Assembly: GCF_004382795.1 (NCBI RefSeq)
Contig: NZ_SMSG01000007.1
Coordinates: 124,001 to 188,000 of the forward strand
Length of the DNA stretch: 64,000 bases
Reading direction: 5' to 3'
From: Cumulibacter soli
Lineage (GTDB): Bacteria; Actinomycetota; Actinomycetes; Mycobacteriales; Antricoccaceae
Each line of letters begins with the position of its first letter. Within the stretch, counting starts at the first letter, position 1. The notes beneath the pieces were generated by a model. It was given only the letters and a program-made list of their open reading frames with translations. It ran no database searches and was not told the origin of the DNA. Positions 33,879 through 42,969 of this stretch are shown here, piece after piece. The translations under genes were made by a program, and so were the position numbers.

Positions 33879-34769
33879 GTGGCCTACAACATCCGCGAGT
33901 ACATCGACCGTCTACAGATCGACGGACACACCCTTGGCGACGACCATGACGATGATCCGGTCCTGCTGGACCCGAAGGGTCGCGCGGTCGATACCTGGCG
34001 CGAAAACTACCCGTACGACGAGCGCCTGCCACGCGAGGAGTACGACGAGGCGAAGTACCGGCTGCAGGTCGAGTTACTGAAGTTCCAGCGCTGGCAGCAA
34101 CGGACCGGCGAGCGCCACCTGCTTATCTTCGAAGGTCGCGACGCCGCCGGTAAGGGCGGCACGATCAAACGCTTCATGGAGCATTTGAACCCCAGGCACG
34201 CCAAGGTCGTGGCGCTGGTGAAGCCGAGCGAGCGCGAGGCTACGCAGTGGTATTTCCAGCGGTACGTCGCCCATCTGCCAGCCGCTGGTGAATCGGTACT
34301 CTTCGACCGCAGTTGGTATAACCGGGCCGGTGTCGAACGCGTGATGGGGTTCTGCTCCGATGAGCAGTATGAGGCGTTCATGGCCGACGTGCCGCAGTTT
34401 GAGCGAATGTTGGTCAGTTCCGGTATCCACGTGACCAAATTTTGGTTCTCGGTGACGCAGTCCGAACAGCGCACCCGCTTCATCATTCGGCAGGTCGACC
34501 CTGTTCGGCAGTGGAAACTTTCACCGATGGACCTCGAGTCATTGGATAAGTGGAATGCCTACACCGCGGCGAAGGAGGAGATGTTTCGGCGCACGGACAT
34601 CACCGAGGCGCCCTGGGTGACGATCAAGAGCAACGACAAGAAACGCGCGCGGTTGGAAGCGATGCGTCACTTCCTGTCACGGATCGACTATGACGACAAG
34701 GATTTTGACGCCGTTGGCGCCCCGGATCCGCTGATCGTCAAGCGCGGCATTGAAGCTGTCGGCGACTAG
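33879..34769 (+). CDS. ppk2: Polyphosphate kinase 2 family protein
   Basis: A 296-residue PPK2 with Walker A GRDAAGKGG at residues 86-94, Walker B VLFDRSWYNRAGVERVM near 140-156, and the lid region HVTKFWFSVTQSEQRTRF. PPK2 enzymes transfer phosphate between polyphosphate and nucleoside di- or monophosphates, usually favouring nucleotide synthesis from polyphosphate; the subclass cannot be told with certainty. The GTG start lies 6 nt after TAGCCT, so a leaderless transcript is likely. It is transcribed alone and followed by a hairpin. Confidence 0.93.
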   Translation: MAYNIREYIDRLQIDGHTLGDDHDDDPVLLDPKGRAVDTWRENYPYDERLPREEYDEAKYRLQVELLKFQRWQQRTGERHLLIFEGRDAAGKGGTIKRFMEHLNPRHAKVVALVKPSEREATQWYFQRYVAHLPAAGESVLFDRSWYNRAGVERVMGFCSDEQYEAFMADVPQFERMLVSSGIHVTKFWFSVTQSEQRTRFIIRQVDPVRQWKLSPMDLESLDKWNAYTAAKEEMFRRTDITEAPWVTIKSNDKKRARLEAMRHFLSRIDYDDKDFDAVGAPDPLIVKRGIEAVGD

Positions 34770-34788
34770 CGCTGCCGCAGACCCACCC

Positions 34789-34820
34789 GGCCTGATCCCA
34801 GGCATACGCGGGATCAGGCC
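34789..34820. terminator. Hairpin after ppk2
   Basis: GGCCTGATCCC (34789-34799) pairs perfectly with GGGATCAGGCC (34810-34820) around a 10-nt loop, 19 nt after the ppk2 stop. There is no T tract. A second inverted repeat, GTTAGTCC with GGACTAAC, follows directly downstream. Confidence 0.6.
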
Positions 34821-34930
34821 CGCGTGGTTAGTCCCGCGATCAGACACGCCGGACTAACGATCACGTTGTTTGCCTTGAGTTAATAGCGACGTTGAGGGCT
34901 GGTCGCCCGACCGAGACAAAATTCCACCTC

Positions 34931-37378
34931 ATGCGTACTTCATTTCGGGCCGCATCGGCCCTCGCTGCGGCGACCGTCGCGGGCTCTCTGACAATCGCAT
35001 TGCCGACCAGCGCCCACGCCGCCGCGGCTGACATATCCATCACTGAATGGATGTACAACCCGGTCAGTTCGTCCGGGGAGTTCATTGAAATCACCAACCG
35101 CAGCGGCGCACCGCTCGACCTTGCCGACTGGTCGTTCGACGATGACAGTGCGGTGGCCGGGACTGTATCGATCGCCGAGCTGGGCACACTGTCCCCCGGC
35201 GAATCAGCGATCATCACCGAGTCGGACGCCGCCACATTTCGAGCGGAGTGGAACGTCAGTGATGAGGTGAAGGTCCTCGGGGACAACGGCACGAACCTGG
35301 GTCGCGCTGACGCGATCAACATCTTCAATGGCACCACGCTGATCGACACGCTTGAGTACGACGACCAGGGCTCCGGGAGCATCCAGGGTCCGCGGACCCA
35401 GGGAGTCAGCGGCGTCCCGTCGGACGAGTCGGTACTCGGCGCCAACAACGCCGCGCTGTGGGTGCTGTCGGCGCTCGGGGATGCCGAGGGCTCGTGGGCG
35501 TCGACCGCCGGCGATATCGGGTCACCCGGGGTGAGTCGATTCGGCGTCCAAGACGACACCGTCGAACCTTGGCAGGACGTCGTCATCAACGAAGTGTCCT
35601 CCGACAATGACGTTGCACCGGACGGCGACGTCATCGAGTTGTACAACTCGGGCACGGAGGACATCGCCGTCGACCTGTGGTTGCAGTCCGACAGCGGTGG
35701 CCTCGCGGACGCCAAGCCGATCAACGGCGTACACCTGGCCGATGACACGTTGTCGCTCTACATTCCCGCCGGAGAATACGGTTACTTCAGTTCCGGGAAG
35801 GGGCTCAGCAGCGACGGCGACAGCGTCACGATCTACCTGCCCGACGGCACTGTCGTCGACACGATGTCTTATGGAGCCGGCGAAGCCGGCTACGACGAGA
35901 GCAATGACTTCGGCGCAGGCTCGATCGCCCGCTGCCCGGACGGCGGCGAGTTCACCCCGGTCGCAGACAAGAGCTTCGGTTCGGCCAACGCCTGCGATAC
36001 GGCGCTGACGAATCCGAACCCGGATGGCGATGAGCTCGTCTGCGCACCGGAGGGCCCCGAAGGCACTGGCGAGCTGCCAGAGAGCGCGCTCGCTCCGGCC
36101 GTCTGGCCCGGTAGCGCCGATGTGCTCGTCACCGACAACGAGTGCGCGTGGATGACGACGACCGGTCCGGAGGGACGCGATATCAGCGGACTGGTCTTCG
36201 ACCCGGACAACCCGGCCGTGCTGTACGCGGTGAAGAACAAGAGTTGGCTCTTCCGCCTCATCAAAGACGGCGACATCTGGGTTCCCGATACCAGTAATGA
36301 CTGGGAAAGCGGTAAGCAGCTGTTCGCTCCTGACAACACGGATCCGCAGATGGTCGAGCCTGACACCGAGGGCTTGACCGTCGGCTCGGATGGCGCGCTG
36401 TATGTGACCACCGAACGCGACAATGAAGCCAACGACATTCCGCTGAACTCGATCCTGCGTTTCGATCCGGCCCAGTCCGGTACGGCGTTGATCGCGACCC
36501 ATCAGTGGGATATGACCGAGGACTTCCCCGAGCTACGCGCCAGCAATAAGGACGAGGCGAACCTGGGCTTCGAAGGTGTCGCTTTCGTTCCGGACAGCTA
36601 TCTGACCACCTATGGATTCGTCGATCAGTCATCCGACGAACCCTACGATCCGGCTGACTACCCGCTACATGGCGACGGGCTGTTCTTCGGCGCTCTGGAA
36701 AACGACGGCGTGCTGTACGCGTACGCGCTCAATAGCGACGGCAGCTTTCACCGGGTCTCGGTTGCCGACACCGGCATGGGGCACGTGATGGATGTGCAGT
36801 ACGACGCCGCTACAGAACGAATCTGGGCGTTGTGCGACAACACGTGCGGCGTGGTCTCAACGCTGCTGAAGGTCGGCGCGTCCGGCGCGATCCTCCCGGA
36901 AGTCGCGTATTCCAAGCCAGCGGGTCTACCGAACAACAATGTCGAGGGCTTCGCGCTCGCACCGGCCGCCACCTGTGATGGCGGCGCTCGCGAGGCGGTC
37001 TGGTCGGACGACGGAATCTATGGTGGCGGCCCGGGAAGTGACGCCTACGGTCATGCGCTGTACAGCGGAACCATCGACTGCGATCTGGAACTGTCCGGCC
37101 AAGGCGTTGCCGACGACAACGCCGATGGCACGGATGGCACGGATCCGGACCAGCCGATTGTCTCGGAGCAAACCGGCGATTCCAACGACGACGTGGCGGG
37201 CACCGATCCTGCGACGGCTGAGGATTCCGACGACACCGAGATCAGGGCGCTCGCGTCGCGTACAGATCCGAATCTCGCGGCTACCGGTTTCGAGGTCGGG
37301 CCCTTCGCCTGGGCCGCAGCATTGCTTCTTGGGCTCGGCAGCATCTGCCTGCTCGCGGTACGACGCCGCAACGCATAA
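34931..37378 (+). CDS. Cell-wall anchored lamin-tail-domain protein, LAATG sortase signal
   Basis: A 815-residue secreted protein. Residues 1-32 are a signal peptide ending in SAHA-A. Two lamin-tail (LTD) modules follow: about 36-150 (ISITEWMYNPVSSSGEFIEI) and about 215-350 (DVVINEVSSDNDVAP, DVIELYNSGTEDIAVDLW). Then a ~350-residue beta-propeller-like module related to SdiA-regulated/phytase-like esterase domains (ISGLVFDPDNPAVLYAVKNK, NNVEGFALAPA), an acidic linker, and a sorting signal LAATG with a hydrophobic helix and RRRNA. The ATG at 34931 starts the signal peptide; a TTG at 34892 is less plausible. LTD modules occur with secreted phosphatases and nucleases; enzymatic activity here is inferred. 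Confidence 0.85.
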   Translation: MRTSFRAASALAAATVAGSLTIALPTSAHAAAADISITEWMYNPVSSSGEFIEITNRSGAPLDLADWSFDDDSAVAGTVSIAELGTLSPGESAIITESDAATFRAEWNVSDEVKVLGDNGTNLGRADAINIFNGTTLIDTLEYDDQGSGSIQGPRTQGVSGVPSDESVLGANNAALWVLSALGDAEGSWASTAGDIGSPGVSRFGVQDDTVEPWQDVVINEVSSDNDVAPDGDVIELYNSGTEDIAVDLWLQSDSGGLADAKPINGVHLADDTLSLYIPAGEYGYFSSGKGLSSDGDSVTIYLPDGTVVDTMSYGAGEAGYDESNDFGAGSIARCPDGGEFTPVADKSFGSANACDTALTNPNPDGDELVCAPEGPEGTGELPESALAPAVWPGSADVLVTDNECAWMTTTGPEGRDISGLVFDPDNPAVLYAVKNKSWLFRLIKDGDIWVPDTSNDWESGKQLFAPDNTDPQMVEPDTEGLTVGSDGALYVTTERDNEANDIPLNSILRFDPAQSGTALIATHQWDMTEDFPELRASNKDEANLGFEGVAFVPDSYLTTYGFVDQSSDEPYDPADYPLHGDGLFFGALENDGVLYAYALNSDGSFHRVSVADTGMGHVMDVQYDAATERIWALCDNTCGVVSTLLKVGASGAILPEVAYSKPAGLPNNNVEGFALAPAATCDGGAREAVWSDDGIYGGGPGSDAYGHALYSGTIDCDLELSGQGVADDNADGTDGTDPDQPIVSEQTGDSNDDVAGTDPATAEDSDDTEIRALASRTDPNLAATGFEVGPFAWAAALLLGLGSICLLAVRRRNA

Positions 37379-37422
37379 CGGCGGCGCTGCTGAGAAGCAG
37401 CCGCGCCAAAGGGCTGAAACGC

Positions 37423-37462
37423 AACGGCCGGTCTGCTCCCTCGACGGAGCAGACCGGCCGTT
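37423..37462. terminator. Strong hairpin after the lamin-tail protein
   Basis: A perfect 17-bp stem pairs 37423-37439 with 37446-37462 around a 6-nt loop, 45 nt after the stop. It lacks a long T tract but is the strongest structure before the next gene. Confidence 0.8.
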
Positions 37463-37576
37463 GCTGTCGTGCTGCCGCCCGTACACCTCTCCTCCTCAAC
37501 ACGACAGCGAGGGAACACCCCGAGAAGTCGCCGGAATGCGTCTTAACCAGCAGGAACACGGTTATCATCGAGGGCG

Positions 37577-39028
37577 ATGAGACTCGCGCTGCCCAAGACC
37601 CAGCTACGAATCGGACTTGTCACCGCCTGCGCGTTGCTGTTGAGCGCGGCATGCTCGTCGGATGCCGACTCCTCACCCGACTCCGACGACGCCGAGGCCT
37701 ACCACAGCCGTCCCGACCTCGCTCCGCCTATCACGAGCATCGAGGAATACGCGCCGCACGATCGCATCGACGGCAGTTACGTGTTCGTCGGCCCGAAAGG
37801 CGACGACGTCCCGTTCACCGGCGGGCTGATTCTGGACGATGAGGCCGAGCCGGTCTGGGTGCTACCGACCGAGAAGTCCATCTTCGATCTACGCGTGCAG
37901 GAGTACAACGGCGAGCCGGTGCTGACCTACTGGCGGGGCGAGCCGGCGCAGGGTCACGGCAACGGTGACATAGTCCTCCTCGATGACTCGTACCAAGAGA
38001 TAGCGACCGTCACGACCGGCGGAGAGATCGGCGAGGGCAAGGTCGATATCCACGAGTCGACGTTGACTGACGATGGAACGGCACTACTCATTTCCTATGT
38101 GCCGACGCAGGCCGATCTCACCTCGTTCGGTGGCGAGGAAGACGGTTGGGTCTTCGACAGTGTGATCCAGGAGGTGGACGTCGAGAGCGGCGAAGTCGTC
38201 TTCGAGTGGCATTCGCTGGATCATTTCGACGTGTCGAGTTCGGTCGCCGAGTTGGATTCCCTGGATCAAGTCACCGGCGACGAGGAGAACCCATTCTCTT
38301 ACTTCCACCTCAATTCGGTGACTCTCGATGATGACGGTGACCTGCTGCTGTCCTCACGGAACACCTCGGCGCTGTACAAAATCGACCATCAGAGCGGCGA
38401 GGTGATCTGGACCCTCGGCGGCGCGGAGTCCGACTTCGCCATGGGCGCCGATACGGAATTTCATTGGCAGCACGATGCCGAACGCCAGCCGGACGGCTCC
38501 ATCACGCTCTTCGACAACCAGGGCGCACCCGACATTGGCGATAGCGCACGCGGGATTCAACTCGAAGTCGACGAAGAGGCAATGACCGTTGAGTTGGCGG
38601 CGGAATTCCTCCCGCCGGACGGCGACCGCACCTCTGGCAGCCAGGGCAGTTTCCAACTCTTACCGGACGGCACGGTGCTTATTGGCTGGGGCTCGCAGGC
38701 CTATTACTCCGAATATGCCGCCGACGGCACACCGCTGAGCAATGTGTCGCTTGGCCCCGGACACAGTTATCGCGCGTATCGCGAGGTGTGGTCGGCCACG
38801 CCAACTGATCCGCCGGACGCCGTACTCGACGGCGATTCGGTGTTCGTGTCCTGGAATGGCGCCACCGAGGTCGAGCAGTGGCGACTGGTCACCGACGGGC
38901 AAGAACAATCCGCACAGCCGCGCGATGGGTTCGAAACCGAGTTGCCGCTTGACGGGGAGTACGACGACATCACCGTCGAAGCGCTCGACGAGAACGGTGA
39001 GGTGATCGGCGAGGCCGCCGTCGACTAA
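37577..39028 (+). CDS. Arylsulfotransferase-like lipoprotein
   Basis: A 483-residue protein with a lipoprotein signal (VTACALLLSAACSSD; lipobox Cys near residue 26) and a beta-propeller body of the arylsulfotransferase (ASST, Arylsulfotran_2) type: GSYVFVGPKGDD at the start, FHLNSVTLDDDGDLLLSSRN and EVIWTLGGAESDF, FHWQHDAERQPDGSITLFDN in the centre. It would sit on the outer face of the membrane. Whether it transfers sulfate is open; many actinobacterial members are uncharacterised. It stands alone between a terminator and a convergent transporter. Confidence 0.83.
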   Translation: MRLALPKTQLRIGLVTACALLLSAACSSDADSSPDSDDAEAYHSRPDLAPPITSIEEYAPHDRIDGSYVFVGPKGDDVPFTGGLILDDEAEPVWVLPTEKSIFDLRVQEYNGEPVLTYWRGEPAQGHGNGDIVLLDDSYQEIATVTTGGEIGEGKVDIHESTLTDDGTALLISYVPTQADLTSFGGEEDGWVFDSVIQEVDVESGEVVFEWHSLDHFDVSSSVAELDSLDQVTGDEENPFSYFHLNSVTLDDDGDLLLSSRNTSALYKIDHQSGEVIWTLGGAESDFAMGADTEFHWQHDAERQPDGSITLFDNQGAPDIGDSARGIQLEVDEEAMTVELAAEFLPPDGDRTSGSQGSFQLLPDGTVLIGWGSQAYYSEYAADGTPLSNVSLGPGHSYRAYREVWSATPTDPPDAVLDGDSVFVSWNGATEVEQWRLVTDGQEQSAQPRDGFETELPLDGEYDDITVEALDENGEVIGEAAVD

Positions 39029-39052
39029 GCCAATCGGGTCTACCTGGCTGGG

Positions 39053-40036
39053 TTACAGACCTGGCTTGCCGGGGGCGCTCAGCGTCAGGATCGCGCGCTC
39101 GATCAGGTCGTGCGCGTTCAGTCGGTCTTCGATTCGCTGGATCTGCACAGCAAGTTCGTGCTCGGGCAGATCACCGGTGATGTCGACCGCTGCGATCAGG
39201 AATATCCGCGATGGGCCGACGTACTCCAGATGTAGGAACGAGATCGCCTCGATCGCCGGCTCTGCCAGGATCACTTCCCGCGCTCGGGCTTGGGTGTCGT
39301 CGTCGACGGCCTGCCCGGTCAGATAGTCGCGGTTGCGGGAGATGAGGAATATCGCGACGATGCCCAGTAGCACGCCAACGAGGATCGATCCGATCGCATC
39401 CCAGACGGCGTTCCCCGTGGCCTGGTGCAGTCCGATACCGGCCGCCGCGAGAATCAGGCCGATCAGCGCGGCAGCGTCCTCGACGAATACCGCTCGCAGT
39501 GTCGGATTCGAGGTCTCGGCGACGAACCGTAGCGAGCGCATACCGCGCCGTCTGGCCTGCCCACGCGTCTGCCGCAGCGCCTGCAGGAAAGAGATCCCTT
39601 CCAACACGAACGCGACGGCAAGCACGACGTAGGTCCAGGTGTAGTTCGCCTCCGATTCATCGCGACCGAGTTGTGTGATGCCATGCCAGATCGACAGGAC
39701 AGAACCGGCGGTGAACAGTCCGAACGCCGCAATCATCGACCAGACATAGGCTTCGCGGCCATATCCGAGCGGGTGCCGGCGATCGGCCGGTTTCGCCGAC
39801 GTACGCTCCGCGACCAGCAGGAAGACCTCGTTGCCGGTATCGGACCACGAGTGCGCGGCTTCGGCCACCATCGACGCCGACCCGGTGATCGCGGCGACGA
39901 TGGATTTAGCGATGGCGATGAGCGCGTTAGCGGTGAGCGCCACCAGCACGGTCAGCAGACTGTCCGAGGATTCGGTGCCGGCAGGTTTAGGCTTCGGCGG
40001 CGGCAGGTCCCGCACCGGCGGTTCTTGGCTGCTCAC
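39053..40036 (-). CDS. Cation diffusion facilitator transporter
   Basis: A 327-residue CDF protein with about five to six helices: LTVLVALTANALIAIAKSIV starts the first, helix 2 carries the metal motif HSWSD (His62, Asp66), helix 5 carries FVEDAAALIGL, and a cytoplasmic C-terminal ferredoxin-like domain follows (ISFLHLEYVGPSRIFLIAAVDI). CDF antiporters export Zn, Fe or Mn. The HxxxD site together with the replaced second Asp of helix 5 leaves the metal open. Its ATG overlaps the dienelactone-hydrolase stop by 4 nt. Confidence 0.9.
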   Translation of the reverse strand: MSSQEPPVRDLPPPKPKPAGTESSDSLLTVLVALTANALIAIAKSIVAAITGSASMVAEAAHSWSDTGNEVFLLVAERTSAKPADRRHPLGYGREAYVWSMIAAFGLFTAGSVLSIWHGITQLGRDESEANYTWTYVVLAVAFVLEGISFLQALRQTRGQARRRGMRSLRFVAETSNPTLRAVFVEDAAALIGLILAAAGIGLHQATGNAVWDAIGSILVGVLLGIVAIFLISRNRDYLTGQAVDDDTQARAREVILAEPAIEAISFLHLEYVGPSRIFLIAAVDITGDLPEHELAVQIQRIEDRLNAHDLIERAILTLSAPGKPGL

Positions 40037-40788
40037 GTCAGGGTGCGAGCGAAGAGCCCTTCCAGTTCGCGGAAGTGTTGCTCGGCCCCCGCCTCGTGGT
40101 ACATCGACGTGTCGGCCATCGTGTACCCGTGCGGCGCTCCCTGCGCGACCTCGTTACTGGCCCGCAAACCGTTTGCTGCCAACGAATCGCCGAGCGCGGC
40201 GATCGCGGGCGCGGGCATCGAGGGGTCGGCGTCGGCATGCAGATATACGAAGTCGGCGCGTGCACTCGACAAGGAGAGGTGGGGGCTGTCTGGCTCGTCG
40301 GTGACCAGTCCCCCGCCGTGGAATCCACCGACCGCGGCGACAACGTCTGGGTGGTCGCCGGCGGCGCGGGTCGCCAGCCGCGCGCCCATGCAGTATCCGG
40401 TGACGCCGACCTTGCCGGCGGCTACGCCGGGTTGGTGTGCGAGGGCGCTAAGCCACGCATCCGTATCGGGGCCCGACAAGTCAGGTGTGTACCCGCCGAC
40501 GCGCGGCATCATTTCCTTGAAGAACTCCTCGCGTGCACCGGGTTCGGTGAGTGGTTTGTCCGGCGAGGTCTCCTGCGCCGTACCGAGCCGGTAGAAGATG
40601 TTCGGCGCGAGGACGACGTATCCCCAACTCGCCATTCGATCGGCCATCTGCGCGATGACCGGACGCAGCCCGATCGCGTCGATGAACAGCAGCACGCCGG
40701 GCAGCGCCTTGTCGGAGGTGGTGTCAGGGCGGGCAACGTAGGCCTCTGCGGTGGTGTCGGCAACGGGAATCTCGATCAGCTCATGCAT
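40033..40788 (-). CDS. Dienelactone hydrolase family protein
   Basis: A 251-residue alpha/beta hydrolase of the dienelactone hydrolase type: PGVLLFIDAIGLRPVIAQMA leads to the nucleophile elbow GYCMGARLA with Cys133, and HGY (in APHGYTM) supplies the catalytic His. True dienelactone hydrolases open a lactone in chloroaromatic breakdown, but many genomic members act on other esters and no aromatic pathway is present. It is translationally coupled to the CDF transporter, with which it has no evident metabolic link. Confidence 0.9.
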   Translation of the reverse strand: MHELIEIPVADTTAEAYVARPDTTSDKALPGVLLFIDAIGLRPVIAQMADRMASWGYVVLAPNIFYRLGTAQETSPDKPLTEPGAREEFFKEMMPRVGGYTPDLSGPDTDAWLSALAHQPGVAAGKVGVTGYCMGARLATRAAGDHPDVVAAVGGFHGGGLVTDEPDSPHLSLSSARADFVYLHADADPSMPAPAIAALGDSLAANGLRASNEVAQGAPHGYTMADTSMYHEAGAEQHFRELEGLFARTLT

Positions 40789-40848
40789 AGGGTCATCATG
40801 CTCTCCTCAGCACCTCGCGCAACCCGCAGCGTCAGCTTTACCGCGGCT

Positions 40849-42696
40849 CTACGACTCGGATGACTCCAGCGCGTGCGTCACCAGCATCTGCAGGACCGCG
40901 ATCCCGTCACGCGAAAGGATCGATTCGAGATGTCCCTGTACGGACGCGATCCTAGGTCCGCGCATCGCATGGACATCCCCGGATTCATCCGCAGCAACCT
41001 CGAGATCTCCCCAGCGACTCACCGCAGCCGGAACGCGCGCCGTGAAGCTGTTGTAGTAGCCGACGCGGGATGTCACGCCGAACAGGTCGACCGACTGCTG
41101 CGCACCTTGGTTAGGGGCGTCAAGGGGAACGAGGTCGATCCCACGGGAGGCCGCGAGGATCTGGTGGCTCAGGCACACCGCCAATAGCGGCATCCCGGAC
41201 CGCTCGCGGATGTTGATGATCTCACGCAGGCGCATCATTCGGGTCGACTCCTCGCGCGGGTCACCCGGGCCCGGACCGGCGATCAGGATGTCTGGCACCG
41301 TTACGTCGTCGTCGCTGATCGCGTCCCACGGCACGATCTGCACGTCGAGCCCGAGAAACCGCAGCTGATGGGCGAGCATGGTCGTGAAACGGTCCTCGGC
41401 GTCGACGATGATCGCGCTGGTCCTCGCACGACGTCCGGGCCGCGGTTGCTGCTCGAGCAACCAGAATGGCGCAAGCCGCTCATTACGGGCGCTCAGCAAC
41501 GCGTTAATCGCTGGATCGTCGGCGAACTGCGGTGCATCTGCGCGTGCAGTGACGCCGATCCTCGGTATAGCACCGATCGCACCCAGCACTCCGGCAGCCT
41601 TAGCGTGGGTCTCCGCTACTTCACCGCAGGGGTCGCTGTGTCGTACGAGCGTCGCGCCGACCGGGACCCGCAGCTGACCATCGCGCAGATACGCGGCACG
41701 GATGAGAATCGGCGCATCCAGGTCGTGCACGCCGTCCGCTCTCGGGGTGAACAGGGCCGCGACTCCGGCATAGTACCCACGCGGGGTGTGTTCACGCCGG
41801 GCGATCACCGCACATGCGTTCTGCATCGGCGATCCGGTGACCGTCGGGGCGAACATGGTCTCGCGCAGTATCTCGCGCGGGTCCAGTCGGCTCGTGCCGC
41901 GCAGTACGTACTCGGTGTGGGTCAACCGGGACATCACTTTTAGCTGCGGTCCGGAAATCCGGCCCCCGTCGGCGCACACGGCACTCATCATCTTCAGTTC
42001 TTCATCGACCACCATGAAGAGTTCCTCGGTCTCCTTGTCGGAACTCAGGAACTCCGTCAACGAATGTGCGCTGAGCAGGCCGTCGGGATGCCGCATCGTC
42101 CCCGAGATCGGGTTCATCGTGACGAGACCGTCGCGAGCGGACACGTGTACTTCGGGGCTGGCACCGACCACGACGATGTCCTCGGTAACGATCGCGAAAG
42201 TCCAGTAAGCGCCGCGCTCATGTTCCAGTAGCGCGCGGAACCACGTCAGCGCGGCGGTCCGCGCGTCGCCCTCGACGTCGGCGGTGTAGTCGCGTCGAAT
42301 GACGAAGTTGGCGCCCTCCCCTCGGCTGATCTCCTCATCGATGACCTCGCGCACGATCTCGGCGTACGCCGAGTCGGAGATATCGAATCCCGAGTTCGCC
42401 AGCTGTACGGGGCTCACCGGCAACTCCGTGAGGACATCGGCGATCGGCCCTCGATCTCGGGCGGTGACCAGCAGGCAGCGCAGCGGCATACCGTCGTCCT
42501 GCGCGGCATATCCGCGCTCGCGCACCTGCCGGTACGGGACGAGCGCGAGAACCTCACGCGGCGCGCCCGTGGCGTCGTGCAGCGGGATATCTATGAGGCG
42601 TTCGACGTCGACGACCTCGCCGGTGAGGATCTCGACGTCACGCGACCCCTCGCGAGCGAGAAGCGCGAAGGGGCCAGTGGCGGGAATGCGGGACAT
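40849..42696 (-). CDS. trpEG: Anthranilate synthase, fused TrpE-TrpG (PhzE-like architecture)
   Basis: A 615-residue fusion. Residues 1-400 are a chorismate-binding TrpE-like domain (FVIRRDYTADVEG, NPISGTMRHP, APTVTGSPMQNACAVI, RGYYAGVAALF). Residues ~425-615 are a class I glutamine amidotransferase: IAGPGPGDPREES, nucleophile Cys in LAVCLSHQILAASRG and ASVQGHLES as the His-Glu part. Similarity is to PhzE-type enzymes and to fused anthranilate synthases of actinobacteria. No phenazine genes are near, and a trp-codon leader peptide with an attenuator precedes it, so tryptophan-regulated anthranilate synthesis is favoured over 2-amino-2-deoxyisochorismate synthesis. Gene symbol is by inferred role. 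Confidence 0.85.
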   Translation of the reverse strand: MSRIPATGPFALLAREGSRDVEILTGEVVDVERLIDIPLHDATGAPREVLALVPYRQVRERGYAAQDDGMPLRCLLVTARDRGPIADVLTELPVSPVQLANSGFDISDSAYAEIVREVIDEEISRGEGANFVIRRDYTADVEGDARTAALTWFRALLEHERGAYWTFAIVTEDIVVVGASPEVHVSARDGLVTMNPISGTMRHPDGLLSAHSLTEFLSSDKETEELFMVVDEELKMMSAVCADGGRISGPQLKVMSRLTHTEYVLRGTSRLDPREILRETMFAPTVTGSPMQNACAVIARREHTPRGYYAGVAALFTPRADGVHDLDAPILIRAAYLRDGQLRVPVGATLVRHSDPCGEVAETHAKAAGVLGAIGAIPRIGVTARADAPQFADDPAINALLSARNERLAPFWLLEQQPRPGRRARTSAIIVDAEDRFTTMLAHQLRFLGLDVQIVPWDAISDDDVTVPDILIAGPGPGDPREESTRMMRLREIINIRERSGMPLLAVCLSHQILAASRGIDLVPLDAPNQGAQQSVDLFGVTSRVGYYNSFTARVPAAVSRWGDLEVAADESGDVHAMRGPRIASVQGHLESILSRDGIAVLQMLVTHALESSES

Positions 42697-42729
42697 AGTG
42701 CGGTCCTATCCGGGCCGTCCTACTGAGAC

Positions 42730-42761
42730 AAAAGCAGACCGCCCATGAAGTGAGCGGTCTG
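42730..42761 (-). terminator. trp attenuator terminator hairpin
   Basis: On the minus strand CAGACCGC (42761-42754) pairs with GCGGTCTG (42742-42735) around an 11-nt loop and is followed by CTTTTGT. It lies 27 nt after the leader-peptide stop and 34 nt before the anthranilate synthase start, the place of a transcription attenuator. Confidence 0.85.
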
Positions 42762-42798
42762 GAATCGTGGTTTGCGACATCACCGCCTCAACAGGCGG
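42754..42798 (-). promoter_or_regulatory. trp attenuator: pause hairpin and antiterminator
   Basis: Pause stem CCGCCT-GTTG-AGGCGG (42798-42783) overlaps the leader stop codon. Its right arm GCGGT can instead pair with ACCGC (in 42760-42754), the left arm of the terminator, forming an antiterminator. A ribosome stalled at the two Trp codons would cover the left arm of the first hairpin, favour the antiterminator and allow read-through into trpEG. The three mutually exclusive pairings are seen in the sequence; the mechanism follows from known trp leaders. Confidence 0.8.
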
Positions 42799-42823
42799 GC
42801 CACCAGGTGCGAGTCGCGAACAT
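42788..42823 (-). CDS. trpL: trp leader peptide
   Basis: An 11-codon ORF encoding MFATRTWWPAC with two adjacent Trp codons, resembling the Streptomyces trpE leader (MFA...WWW). It is directly upstream of a hairpin set and the fused anthranilate synthase gene. No ribosome site is visible; TACGTT lies 6 nt before the ATG, so the transcript may be leaderless. It is a sensor of charged tRNA-Trp rather than a functional protein. Confidence 0.85.
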   Translation of the reverse strand: MFATRTWWPAC

Positions 42824-42969
42824 GCGCCGAACGTACCATCGCGAGCGATCGGTGTCGCGCGTACCCACCTGAGCGGCCCGCGACGGCGACGTCATCATCC
42901 AAAAGGTTGAGATCCGGTTCAATCCTGTTAGCGATGTTCCGCGAAGCCAATCCTGGTGAAGTCGATGGC

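Noticed and set aside
40849-42696. Phenazine biosynthesis cluster
   Set aside because: Only one PhzE-like gene is present, without phzB, D, F or G neighbours, and a trp attenuator controls it.
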